A stretch of DNA of 64,000 nt from Bradysia coprophila (lineage: Eukaryota > Arthropoda > Insecta > Diptera > Sciaridae). Location: contig NW_023503493.1 of NCBI RefSeq assembly GCF_014529535.1, forward strand, positions 10,820,001 through 10,884,000, given 5' to 3'. The position numbers were made by a program, and so were the translations under genes. Position 1 is the stretch's first letter; each line of letters starts with the position of its first letter. Below the pieces are notes generated by a model, which ran no database searches, was not told where the DNA came from, and saw nothing but the letters and a program-made list of their open reading frames with translations. Of this stretch, positions 36,267 to 46,700 are shown piece after piece.

Positions 36267-39200
36267 ATGAAAGGAGTGATAACATGCTGTGGTTCGAGCA
36301 ACGACGGTACGAAAGCGGAAAAGGAAGTGAACTTTCAGGATAAATTTGCGGTGCCAAATGACAATCGCACTGATGGGTATGAGGGTTGATTATAACAGTT
36401 TAATTTGACATAAATATGACATGATTCGTTCATGTAGTGTGCAGCCATCAACAATCGGTCTTCCTGTCGAGACGCCACCGCTCACGTGGAAGTTTTGGCA
36501 AAAGAGGCGGTACATTGTTGTTCTGCTAACATTTTTCGGATTCTTCAACGTGTACACGATGAGAGTTAATTTAAGTGTTGGAATTGTGGCAATGACCGAA
36601 CTTCGACCTGTTTATTATCAAAACGGTACCGTTGGTTATGTAAGTTGATTTCAGTGGACCTTTTAGCACGGCTACATTTAATTTTTTGTGATGATCAGCA
36701 ATTACGTTCTTCTGATTTGTAGTTACGTTGTGTGCTTAGACTAATATTTGATAGTGTGAGTTTTATCGCACGAAATGCCAGTCTAAGTATGATTTGTCTA
36801 AGGATGTGTCCAATTGTATCGTAATTTCGTGTTATTGCAAGAGCTACTCTAAACCATTTGAATTCGAAAAATGAGCGAATTTTTCCACAATTCGGGAAGC
36901 GTTTGCACTTCATTAGAGAAGCATTCAGCTATTTGTAAGGATTGCTTGTTCAATTTAATCAATTTATTGTTCAGTCGAATCACCGCTTATTTAGCTGCCA
37001 TCGAAACTATTACCCCGTTCTCCATGTTAACACTATAAAACACGAAGTATTTTCAGTCAGTCAGTTTTCTAGGAACTGACTGCAACGAATCGCCTATCAT
37101 TACTTACAATTACCGACACTTATTCACAATTTAAATGTAGCCTCATTATTGGCTCGAATGGTTGTCAGGGTTGCTACCATTAATATTCATAGCCCACAGT
37201 AGGGGGTCCAGAATCGTATGGGAAAATAAAAGTTTCGAGAAAGTTGGCGGACCCCGGGGAAAACGAACCTTTATGACCCACTGATAAAAAGTGTATATGG
37301 GGCCGATGTGATCCGAGTTGATTTATGGGTCGCTCAAGGACGAAATATGTGAAAAACCACGAAAATGAGGGTTAATGAAAAATTGAACGTAACTAACAGA
37401 TGCTGAGGTCACTTCTTCAAGTGAGTTGGATTATTTCACTTCAGAATAATCCAAAGAGACCGATTTAATGATTTGTAAGTGCATTCGCATCTCCCAAGTC
37501 AGTCAAAGTTTCCCAATCTGTTCACCCAGTCTTTGGGTTCTTCCAAAACATTTATGGGATGTGCGTGCATCGGATATATTCATATCTAACGAGAGCTTAT
37601 GGCATAAGATTTCATTGCAAAAAGAAATTTTTTCGAAAACAATTTTTTGAAGCTTTTAGAAATCGATTTTGGTGCAAAAATGTCAGGGTCGTGAACTCAG
37701 ACAATTTTCAAATGACTGTTACGTCAAGACACCAACTTGAAACTTATTGTGTGTGGGCTCGTTAGAAAGCCACTGTCATTACCTTTACAACGACACCTAA
37801 CACTTAATTTTAAGAGTGACTTCACCTGACTTTGTATTACTTGGAAATTATCTGTCGATTTTTGTATATATCAATATTGTTAGGTGTGCCCAGACGATAT
37901 AAAAATTCCAAAAAATGAAAACAACGCAATTTTGTTGCTCTTGCATCTAATCTAAGTTGTCTGGACCAAAAAAGTTTGATATTGTCGCTAAAAAAATTTT
38001 TCCATAGAAAGTAATAGAAAAAATGTATGGAAAATCTCAGCGTTTTTTCACATATTTCGTCCTTGAGCTACCCATAAACCAACTCGGATCGCATCGGCCC
38101 CATATACAATTTTTATCAGGAGGCCATAAAGGTTTGTTTTCCTCGGGGTCCGACAACTTCCTCGACACTTTAATTTTTTGGACCCCCCTAGCCCACAGCT
38201 TTAACGTTCCTTTCAATAGACCGTGTGCGATTTTGAGAAAAAAGTTTCATATTTCAATAAAAAGAAGATTTACTATGAAAACCATTGAAAAAAATATTTA
38301 ATCTTTTTTGTAGAAATTATTGAAAAATATTGTTGCCATCCCGATGCCATCCCACTTATTAGAATCTTAGTAAGAATCCAATTAGAATGAATTAGAATGG
38401 CTCGGATATCCTTTTAGTTTCATTCAAATTACAGCTTTTAAAGTGAGATATAAAATCAAGCAGACATTTTTCAGATATTCTGTTTACACTTTTGTTCTAC
38501 AGAATAATAATCTACATCAATAAAAAATAAATTTTTTATACTGCACACGGTCTATTGTATTTGTTAAAAAATTCAATCTCAATTCGTATGGGTCGGGAAT
38601 AGTCCTTTACATGCTTTTGTTTTCCCTCGGGTCGAAAGTTTCTTATTACGCACCAAGGGATGACAAGAAAATTGGTTTGAGTTTCAAAAGCATGTAACGT
38701 CGATTACATTACTAAGTATAAAAAGATGAATAGTTTCGTTTTTGTGTGTTAATTGACCTCGGCTACGCCTCGGATCAACAAAATTCACACGAAACACAGT
38801 CAAACGAGACTTTTCATTTTTATCCTGAGTTATGTAATGGATTTTACATGCTGAGGGCGTCGAAAGCATCTCTTTACTATTACATAACAAGGGATGAAAA
38901 GGTAAAAATGGAAGTTGTTGTGGGAATTTTGTTGATCCGAAGCGAAGCCGAGGTCAACAATAACGCTACGCAATCGACTACGACAGCAATAATAAACGAA
39001 AAGTATCGACAAATGAGGTCTTATATAGCAAAAAGCGTGGTCAAAACAAATGAAGTAAAAGATTTGTGAAAACAATCTTTGAAAATCTTCGATCAAATGA
39101 AGTAATAGATCAGATAGTAAAACTGTTAATATGCTTGCCGTCTGTGACAGGTTAATGCAAATGAAGCTCTATACTACATTAACTCCTCAAGTGTTTATGC

Positions 39201-41656
39201 ACCACAGACCTTAAGCATTAATAGGAATAGTAGCATATTATCATGTATAGTGGACGAGCAAAATTCGTATCCAAATATAATTCAGGAGGATTCAGGTCGA
39301 CATTCGTTATCAGAATAGTGGCCCGATACGATTACTTTATAAATTTGAAATTCTTTACTATTGAGCTAACTAAAAGGTCTACGGCGTTGCTGAATAGAAT
39401 TGCCAGAGATTTTAACCAATATAAAATCTGGTCTATGGAAATTATATCTGACTCGTTAACTTTCACAGTTTAACCACAACCATTTTTCGATTTAAAAGGA
39501 GCAATACTTTAACTGGTCGTCAACGGAACAAGGGCTCATCTTAAGTGCATTCTTTTACGGTTACATTCTGACGCAATTGATCGGAGGTTATTTCGGAGCA
39601 AAAATTGGCGGGAATTGGGTGAGAGACGAACTAGTTTTCTGTTTCATCAAGACAATACTAATCTGTCTGGCTTGTTTATAGGTGTTTGGGGTCGGTATCT
39701 TTACAACAGCCGTTTTAACACTGATAACTCCATTGGCTGCAAAATCTGGAGTGTACGTCCTGATTGCGGTTAGAGTAATCGAAGGCATTTTCGAAGGTGT
39801 TACGCTTCCATGTGTGCATGATATTTGGTCACGATGGGCTCCACCACATGAGCGCAGTAGAATGGCAACGATAGCGTTGGCAGGCACATACGTTGGAACA
39901 GGTATAACCTAAATATTTTTGAGGTCTCACGACAGATTGTGTCTTTACCTGATGCGCCTTTTTGTTGTGAGACCGACGAACTGATTTAACTGAACAAACA
40001 AAGGATGAATGATCGACAGGCAATGTGTAACACGACGTAAAATTCATTATATTTCAGTCATTGCAATGCCTCTGAGTGGTATATTGGCCAATACACTCGG
40101 CTGGGAGAGTTTATTTTACGTGTTCGGTGTGATCGGCGTTTTGTGGTTCATTGTTTGGGTGATTGTGGTTCGCCGGAATCCCGGGCAGGATCGGTATATA
40201 ACGAAAGATGAGCTGCAATACATAAAAGCGTCTATAGGAGCTGTGCGGGATAAAAAGCCATCCGTTCCGTGGAAAGCGATTTTGACGTCGAAACATGTTT
40301 ACGCTATTTATGTGGCCAATACAGCTGAGACCTGGGGTCTCTACACGCTCATCACACAATTGCCAACATTTCTGAAAGGTATGTGAAAGCATTAGGACCA
40401 TACAGACTTATATGGAAATTTGACTCGGATACCAGGAAGAAAACAAAATTTCCACACGCGTATCCGAGGCATGCGTTAGCGATTTTCCTGAGTAGACTTA
40501 TCGTTAATGCGGCTATTTTTTTCACTTTGGGACTGTCGTAGTCTGTCTCAGCGTGTCAGATTCGCTCACATCCGTAAACTACTTTCAGATGCAATGAACT
40601 ATGACCTACAAAAATCTGGTTTTCTGTCTGCAACGCCCTATCTGGCATTGGCAATTTTGTTATTTGTTTTCGGTTATTTAGCTGACTGGGTCCAGATGAA
40701 AAAATATTTGACCACGACTCAGGTAAGTTAAGACCATGACACATACTAGATCAAGAGGAACGTTGCCGGAACTCTTGAGGCTTGAGCCGGTTTAGTTTTC
40801 TTTCGTGAATCGTGAATCTATAGTACATTACATTGGATGCTGCGAAAGTAATTCATTACTAGAAGAAACATTTTCCGAATTAAAATGAATTACTTTCGCA
40901 GCATCCAGTCTATTCCGGTTTATGCCGCATGCGAAAGTTGATTAGCACAAAGGAATTCACAAAAATATTCTTTGTGCAATGTTTCATTGTCAGAAGAATG
41001 GATTATGGTCATTTAATTGATAATTGATTGACAGCTCATTTTCTTGTATTAAGTCATGTACAAAGTGTTTTAAGTACTTAAATGGCAACATTTTGTCGCA
41101 GGTCCGTAGATACTTCAATTGCCTAGGTTTCTTGTTGCAAGGAACTTTTATGCTGTTAGCTGCCTATTTGTTGCATCCGGTGTGGAGCATTGTCTGCATA
41201 GTATTAGCTGTTGGCTTCGGTGCACTGGTGTTTTGTGGATATTGGTAAAAAACAATTTTCTAAATTCTTTTTGACAAAAATTACTAATCCAAAATCCTGA
41301 TTTCCATCCATAGCGTAAATGCACTTGATATTGCACCACAATTCGCCAGCATTATCATGGGAATATCGAATACATTCGGAACCATTCCTGGCATAATATC
41401 GCCTACATTGACGGGAGTGTTGGTCAAAAATAAGGTTCGGTTATTACTGTACATGCCATGGCAGTTATTTTGAAACTGTACGTCTCCATTTCAGACGATG
41501 GAAGAATGGCGCATCGTTTTCTTTATTACATCCGGTGTGTATGCGATTGGTTGTATTGTTTATTGGATTTGGTGTACCTCAGAGTTACAACCGTGGGCGA
41601 AACGGAAGGAGGTCGTGAACGATAGAGAATCCAATACCGACACCGCACATATGTAG
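36267..41656 (+). CDS. SLC17-type anion/phosphate cotransporter (MFS)
   Basis: Multi-pass major facilitator transporter of the sialin / vesicular glutamate / type I phosphate family, expected to move organic anions with H+ or Na+. Exons 36267-36376, 36438-36639, 39499-39618, 39682-39901, 40058-40378, 40589-40722, 41102-41244, 41314-41434 and 41495-41656 all have GT-AG borders and consistent phases. They give 510 residues, normal for the family. Visible hallmarks: RVNLSVGIVAM in TM1 and an extracellular loop with NGT and NWS glycosylation sites. TM4 has RVIEGIFEGVTLPCVHDIWS with the family Arg and His, then RWAPPHERSRM. The late DIAPQFASIIMGISNTFGT signature follows. The start ATG at 36267 is inferred from exon phase; the first short exon encodes a Cys/charged N-terminus. 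Substrate cannot be told from sequence. Intron 2 (2.9 kb) hosts a hAT-like element. Confidence 0.92.
37200..38190. mobile_element. hAT-like non-autonomous element with 8-bp target duplication
   Basis: The outermost ends are TAGGGGGTCC and its complement GGACCCCCCTA. Flanks GCCCACAG occur as an exact 8-bp direct repeat at 37192-37199 and 38191-38198. Terminal inverted arms extend ~160 bp (GGGGCCGATGTGATCCGAGT-like sequence near 37298 pairs with 38080-38100). About 990 bp with no transposase frame. It lies in intron 2 of the SLC17-type gene. An 8-bp duplication is characteristic of hAT superfamily insertion. Confidence 0.88.
38703..38990. repeat. Two adjacent TTACATAAC-type miniature elements
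   Basis: The first copy (38703-38839) has both ends (TTACATTACTAAGTATAAAAA and TTTTTATCCTGAGTTATGTAA) and the inner GCCTCGGATCAACAAAATTC block. A second, partial copy (38880-38990) starts TTACATAACAAGGGATGAAA and includes GATCCGAAGCGAAGCCGAGG. Confidence 0.7.
38985..39068 (-). repeat. Dispersed ~100-bp repeat, reverse copy
   Basis: Reverse complement of the integrin-intron repeat: CAAATGAAGTAAAAGATTT at its end and a TATATAGCAAAAAGC middle. It is fused to the end of the preceding miniature element. Confidence 0.55.
40829..40909. repeat. Short perfect hairpin in SLC17-type intron
   Basis: GGATGCTGCGAAAGTAATTC and its exact complement GAATTACTTTCGCAGCATCC flank a ~36-nt loop. Located in the intron between the exons ending 40722 and starting 41102. 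Confidence 0.9.
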
Positions 41657-41828
41657 CGACTGTTGATCCTGTTGACGAACTGAGGAAATCAGTTTTACTT
41701 CTAAAGGATACCGTAATAAGTGTAAATAGACATAGAGGTGTAAATACAATACCAAAAGAAAATATGAGATGAAATATCAGTTTGAGATGGTTTCACTCAA
41801 TCGTTCGTTGGTTAGAAAATACATAAAG

Positions 41829-42758
41829 TAAGGCTTACTATCGGGTCAGGTCAACCTGAAAATCTCAGGTCAGGTCATTTCAGATCATGACCTGAAATGA
41901 CCTGAAACCTGAATTTGACCTGATAACTTGACCTGAATATTATCAGGTTGATCTGATCTTTTTTATGTTTTTTTAAATTAGTTTTGTTAATATAAAATCT
42001 AAAAAACAATTGATTCCTGATAAGGCCTACTACTAGGTTTTTGTTGTCTTAGCGGACGCTTATAGTTTCTTTACAAACAAAACGAAAGGTACGGAAAGTC
42101 GTACAATCTTCACTTGGATCATTAGCTACACTTCGCATATTTTACATTTTATATGGGGTCAATAAGTAACTTCTAGGACTGAGTTTTATCAGCTAACCAG
42201 ATTAGGTTAAATACTCAAGTGTCGATACTAGATTGTGCGACGTTTCTGGATGTTTTCCGTATGTTCAGTCAGAAATTTCAGAAATTGCACTCTCATCACT
42301 TAACTCTAATCGGTCCGTTGATAAATGTTAACGTCAAAACCGCAGACAAAAATCAAAAGTCTCTACATTGTAATGGCAATTATGTGGGTAAAAATGAGTT
42401 ATAAGGGTGAACATAGCGAAGCTTGAATGATTTTTGGCTCGATGGAACATCTAGTCCGCGTCAGTATATCAGCTCCAGCCGAATTGTCAAGTTCTACAGA
42501 AACTGATTTTTTGGAAAGGACAAGAAACACGAGTCATGCGACTGAGGAAAGGAAATTCACCCTCTTAGCTCGGTAGTATGTAAGACTGTTCAAGAGCCAA
42601 TTGAAAAGAGAATTATAGCAAACGCCGATTTTTTCGGAAATTCAATTTCAGGTCATCAGGTCATTTCGGGTTATTTCAGGTCATGACCTGAAAACTCAGG
42701 TCAGGTCAAAGTTAATTTCTATTTCAGGTCAAACTGACCTGACCTGTGGTAAGCCTTA
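41829..42758. repeat. Inverted element with subterminal tandem CAGGTCA units
   Basis: Ends TAAGGCTTAC and GTAAGCCTTA are exact inverted repeats. Just inside both ends are clusters of (T)CAGGTCA/TGACCTG in both orientations (41850-41960 and 42645-42750). The ~680-bp interior has no motif-bearing frame. Expected 8-bp flanks (ACATAAAG and TTACGTAG) do not match well, so target duplication is not proven. Its right end lies about 9 bp from the probable splice acceptor of the DUF1091-type exon. Confidence 0.75.
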
Positions 42759-42766
42759 TTACGTAG

Positions 42767-43233
42767 GTGATGGTAAAATTGTATCCAAAAGTTTTAACGT
42801 TCTAAATCGAGATGTGCTGCAGCAAGAAATGGTTGCATTCAAAAAATTCGCAACTGTTTATCGACCACACATGCTCAAACTGAAGGAGGAACTATGTGCG
42901 CAACTTCTGCTTAGAACTCATCCCCTTTCGAAACTTAGAAACGACAAGCTCGAGTCGGGTAATATGTTGGAACCATGCCCAATCAGAGTATGTTCGAGGA
43001 GTCTTCATACATTTTCGTGGATGGTTTTCATGATTTAATCTTAGGGACACCGTTACATGAAAGCAGGAATAACGAATCTTAGTGACTACGATTCTCCGAT
43101 ACTTCCACTTGTTCCAGCTGGCGAATGGAGGCTAGATACAACTCTATCAAAGAAAATAAATGGTTCCGAAGTGGTTCTACTGTCTTGGTCTGAATATTAT
43201 GAAGTTAGGGCATTGACCGCTGAACAGTTTTGA
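42767..43233 (+). CDS. DUF1091-type protein, C-terminal exons (5' incomplete)
   Basis: Exons 42767-42987 and 43045-43233 join in frame across a 57-nt GT-AG intron and encode about 136 residues to a TGA stop. Features typical of the insect DUF1091 (putative secreted) family: a YRP motif, the NMLEPCPIRGHRYMK segment where the family has a Cys-Pro, and PAGEWRL near the end matching the usual P-G-x-[WY]-R pattern. No signal peptide or N-terminal Cys-rich half is seen upstream; a repeat element abuts the probable acceptor (TTATTACGTAG, ending 42766). Either an upstream exon exists beyond the element and is unrecognised, or the gene is 5'-truncated and decayed. Function unknown. Confidence 0.6.
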
Positions 43234-43274
43234 TTTAGCGTAATAAAGTGCACGCAAGTGATTGAGCTCATTTT

Positions 43275-43347
43275 AGAGTATAGTAGGGTAAAAGCACCTG
43301 TATAGGACCGTGGGCCTTAATTCGGACATATTGATGCTTTTACCCTA
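43275..43347. repeat. 73-bp inverted-repeat element
   Basis: Ends TAGGGTAAAAGCA and TGCTTTTACCCTA are a perfect 13-bp inverted pair around a GGGCC-containing centre. Lies between the convergent DUF1091-type and forkhead-like genes. Target duplication not evident. Confidence 0.75.
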
Positions 43348-43767
43348 TGTTGAATTCATAGTTTTGAATACGTTTGTTAATCCCCTGATCCATCAAAATT
43401 CCAATTCTCTGGAATGTGTTCCAGAAAAACGAATCTGAATGAGACACAAGAAAAATGATTTTCCAAATTTTTATTTAAATTAAATGACAAAATGACATAA
43501 ATTAAAATTAATTAAATTAAATTGGCGGTGATTAACGCTCTGATTCAAAGTTAAGCTTTGAATGGTTATTGAATCCACCTTTCCGTATAAATAAGACACA
43601 ACATCGTTCTGGCAAACTCACTTATCGCCCACTTTTACATTGAAAATCATCCTTTTTTACTTCACATTTTCCTTAATTTTACTCACTTTTCGTTCCTTTT
43701 TTTACTTCACACTTTCCATGAATGTCCACCTCACTTCAAAGTCCTCGTACATCGTTCACTAATTCGG

Positions 43768-46700
43768 TTAAAACTCAAATTCAGTGGCCGGCATCGCTTT
43801 CTTCTGCTTTTTAGCCTTCTTCCCTTTGTCCAGGTCCGGATTGATAGCATATTGAAATCGTTTCTGCTTGACTCGATCGCTGCCGGCTGTAACCTCACGC
43901 TGAGCGCTTGAAGACAGCGCGTGACGGATGCTACTTTTCCATTTCTTCGACGCTGTTTTGTCCAAGTTCCTGCATGCCGGATTCACCTTGTAGTAGAAAT
44001 CGTATATTTCTTCCACCTTCACCCATTGCTTTCCTGAGCTTCTTATTGCCTTCATGATGTTAGATGGGTACGTTGCCTGTTTGTGCACGGCTTGCTGACC
44101 CATTTCGACATTGCATTCACTCAGTTGGTTCTGTTCAACGGGTTCAACTGGTTGAATCGGCTGGAAGACATCACTCGGTTCAACAGATTGGACTGTATCA
44201 ACTAACTCAGCCGGCTGCATGGCATAGTCATGTTCGCTTATTTCAACCGGCTGCATGGCATAGTCATGTTCGCTTATTTCAACCGGCTGCATGGCATAGT
44301 CATGTTCGCTTATAACAATCGGCTCCATGGCATGATCTGGTTCAATGGGCTCAATTGATTGTATCGGCTGCATGCTTGGATGACTGTCCCAGTCTGGCAC
44401 CATTCGAACGTTGCATACGTGTGAAAATGGAACTGCTATGTATCTCGTGTTCAAGTACGCGTCGAAATCTCCGTAAAGTTCCTTTATTGACTTGCCATCG
44501 CTGTAATCAGGTTCTACGTAATTCTGAAAACGAAAAAAAAATCTTTGTTAAAGCACCGCTCTTTAAATCGCAAACTACGTGTGTCAAACTCACGGGCTTT
44601 TTTAAGCGTGTATTTTACACATTGTGTGTAAAAACTTTTTGAAAGTGTGTATTTTACACACTTTTTTGTTCGTAGTAAAAGTGTGTAAAATTACACACTA
44701 TGCCTAATAAAAAATGTAAAAAATCGACTTATTGCCAAAAAAAACTGAGGCTTCATTCCAAACGAAGCTTTATGAGCTTAATCCATTTAACTGATAATTA
44801 ATATTTTTTAATTTCAAATGAGACACTCGAACCTTACTTCGTTTTTTAATATTTTCTGTACATTAGGGATGGGAGGCGTTCAAAATTATCGATAATATCA
44901 ATCGAAAGAAATTATCGATAATTGATTAATCATATCGTTATCGATAATTTAATAATTATCGATAATTAACAAAATATCGAAATTCGATAATTATCAAAAT
45001 ATCGATATTTTGACATTTATCTGAAAATTCATGACAATATACCGATATATCGGAATATATCGGTAAATATCGGATTTTCGGACCGAAATATCGATATATC
45101 GAATTATCGATATCTTGATAATTATCAAAATATCAATAATTATCGATTATCGATATTTTTTTTGATAATTTTCGATAAAAAAAGTCGATAATTATCGATT
45201 ATCGATAATCGATAAATATCGATAACCATTATCATTATCGCCCATGCCTACTGTACATTACTGCAAGTCTTTTCGAAAGAATAAAGAGAAAATTGAACAA
45301 TTGGGTAGAGCTAAGAGTAAAAAAGTATCCAGACGCTCAATACATCGAAGAAATCATCATCGTCCGAAGACGAAAAAGTGGAACAAGCCGTTCCAATTCG
45401 CAAACAGATTCTTAGCGCATTGTGTGAGTGCTCCTTTTGTGAAAAGCAACGAAAGATAAAAGCGAAGCCACGTTCCACGCTGAATTTGTGATTTCAAGAA
45501 CATAGTAAGGAGTAAATTTGGAGCTGCGTTAAATGTGTAATAATTATACACTCTTCAGTCTACGAGTGTGTAATCATTACACATTTTACTCTAAAAAATG
45601 AAAAAGTGTGTAATTGCAAAAAGGTATTATACACACTTTTTCGGAAAGTAAGAGTCTAGGAATTGATAGAAAAAAAAGTGTGTAAAAACTCAAAAAGCTT
45701 AAAAATGCCCGTGGTCAAACTCTCTAGAATGCTTGCAATTCCGAATCAGTCAAAAACACTCAAAAGAGTAAAAGTGACACAAGTTCCTGTGCATACTTCC
45801 AAAACAACTGATATCGCTGGATGTGACGCATTCTGCGCTTGTACGCAAAAACTGTAACAGCAAAAATTTGACCAAAGAAATTCTAGAAACAAAATTTTAC
45901 CAAAAAAAATTTTCGTCACAAGTGGCAAATGATTCGGACGTATTAGGACGTATTCTTGCCTATTTAAAAAAATTTCTTAAAAGTACTTTCCTCAACATCT
46001 GCCACTTGCGACGCAAAATTTTTTTGGTAAAATTTTGTTTCTAGAATTTAAAAAAATTAAAAAATTTGAAAAATTTAAAAAATTTAAAAAATTTAAAAAA
46101 TTTACAAAATTTTCAAAAAAATAAAAAAATTTGAAAAAATTTAAAAATCTAAAAAATACTTAATTTTGGAAAAAAATTGATGCGAGCAGAGCTTACCAAA
46201 AGCGAACAAATTAGTTCTACCATACCCATCCACACACACACACTTAAAGGTGTTCCTATATGGAAACTTCGAGGAGCACTAGCTCCGAAACGAGGCCGGT
46301 TCCCCCCAAATTTTTTTTTTCTGGAATGTCTTAGAATGACTGCTAGAATCTCACAAAATTTCAACAAAATCTAAAGAAGACTTTAGAAGATAGGAAACAC
46401 GGACGGACGGACGGGACTAACAAAGTAACGTAGGATTTTTTCATTTCGTTTAAAGTAAACTGGGCTCAAAATAAGAATTTAAATTCTGTGTGGTTCAAGA
46501 GTTTTTCTTGTTCCACACGATCCACAGCGCTTTGAAAGCTTATTTAGTAACCATGCCCTGCTGCCCTCTCATTCAATTTAGTCGAAACTATCAATTTCAT
46601 TCGAGACAATACATACAAATTTTTCGGTTGAATATTTACTGTACCAACTACATAAATACCAAGCGATTCAAATGCAAAGTGTTACAAGTCAGGTTCTGTT

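Noticed and set aside
45244..45459. Basic Lys/Arg-rich 71-codon frame
   Set aside because: Its start overlaps the end of a hAT-like element, there is no known domain, and it lies between repeat clusters.
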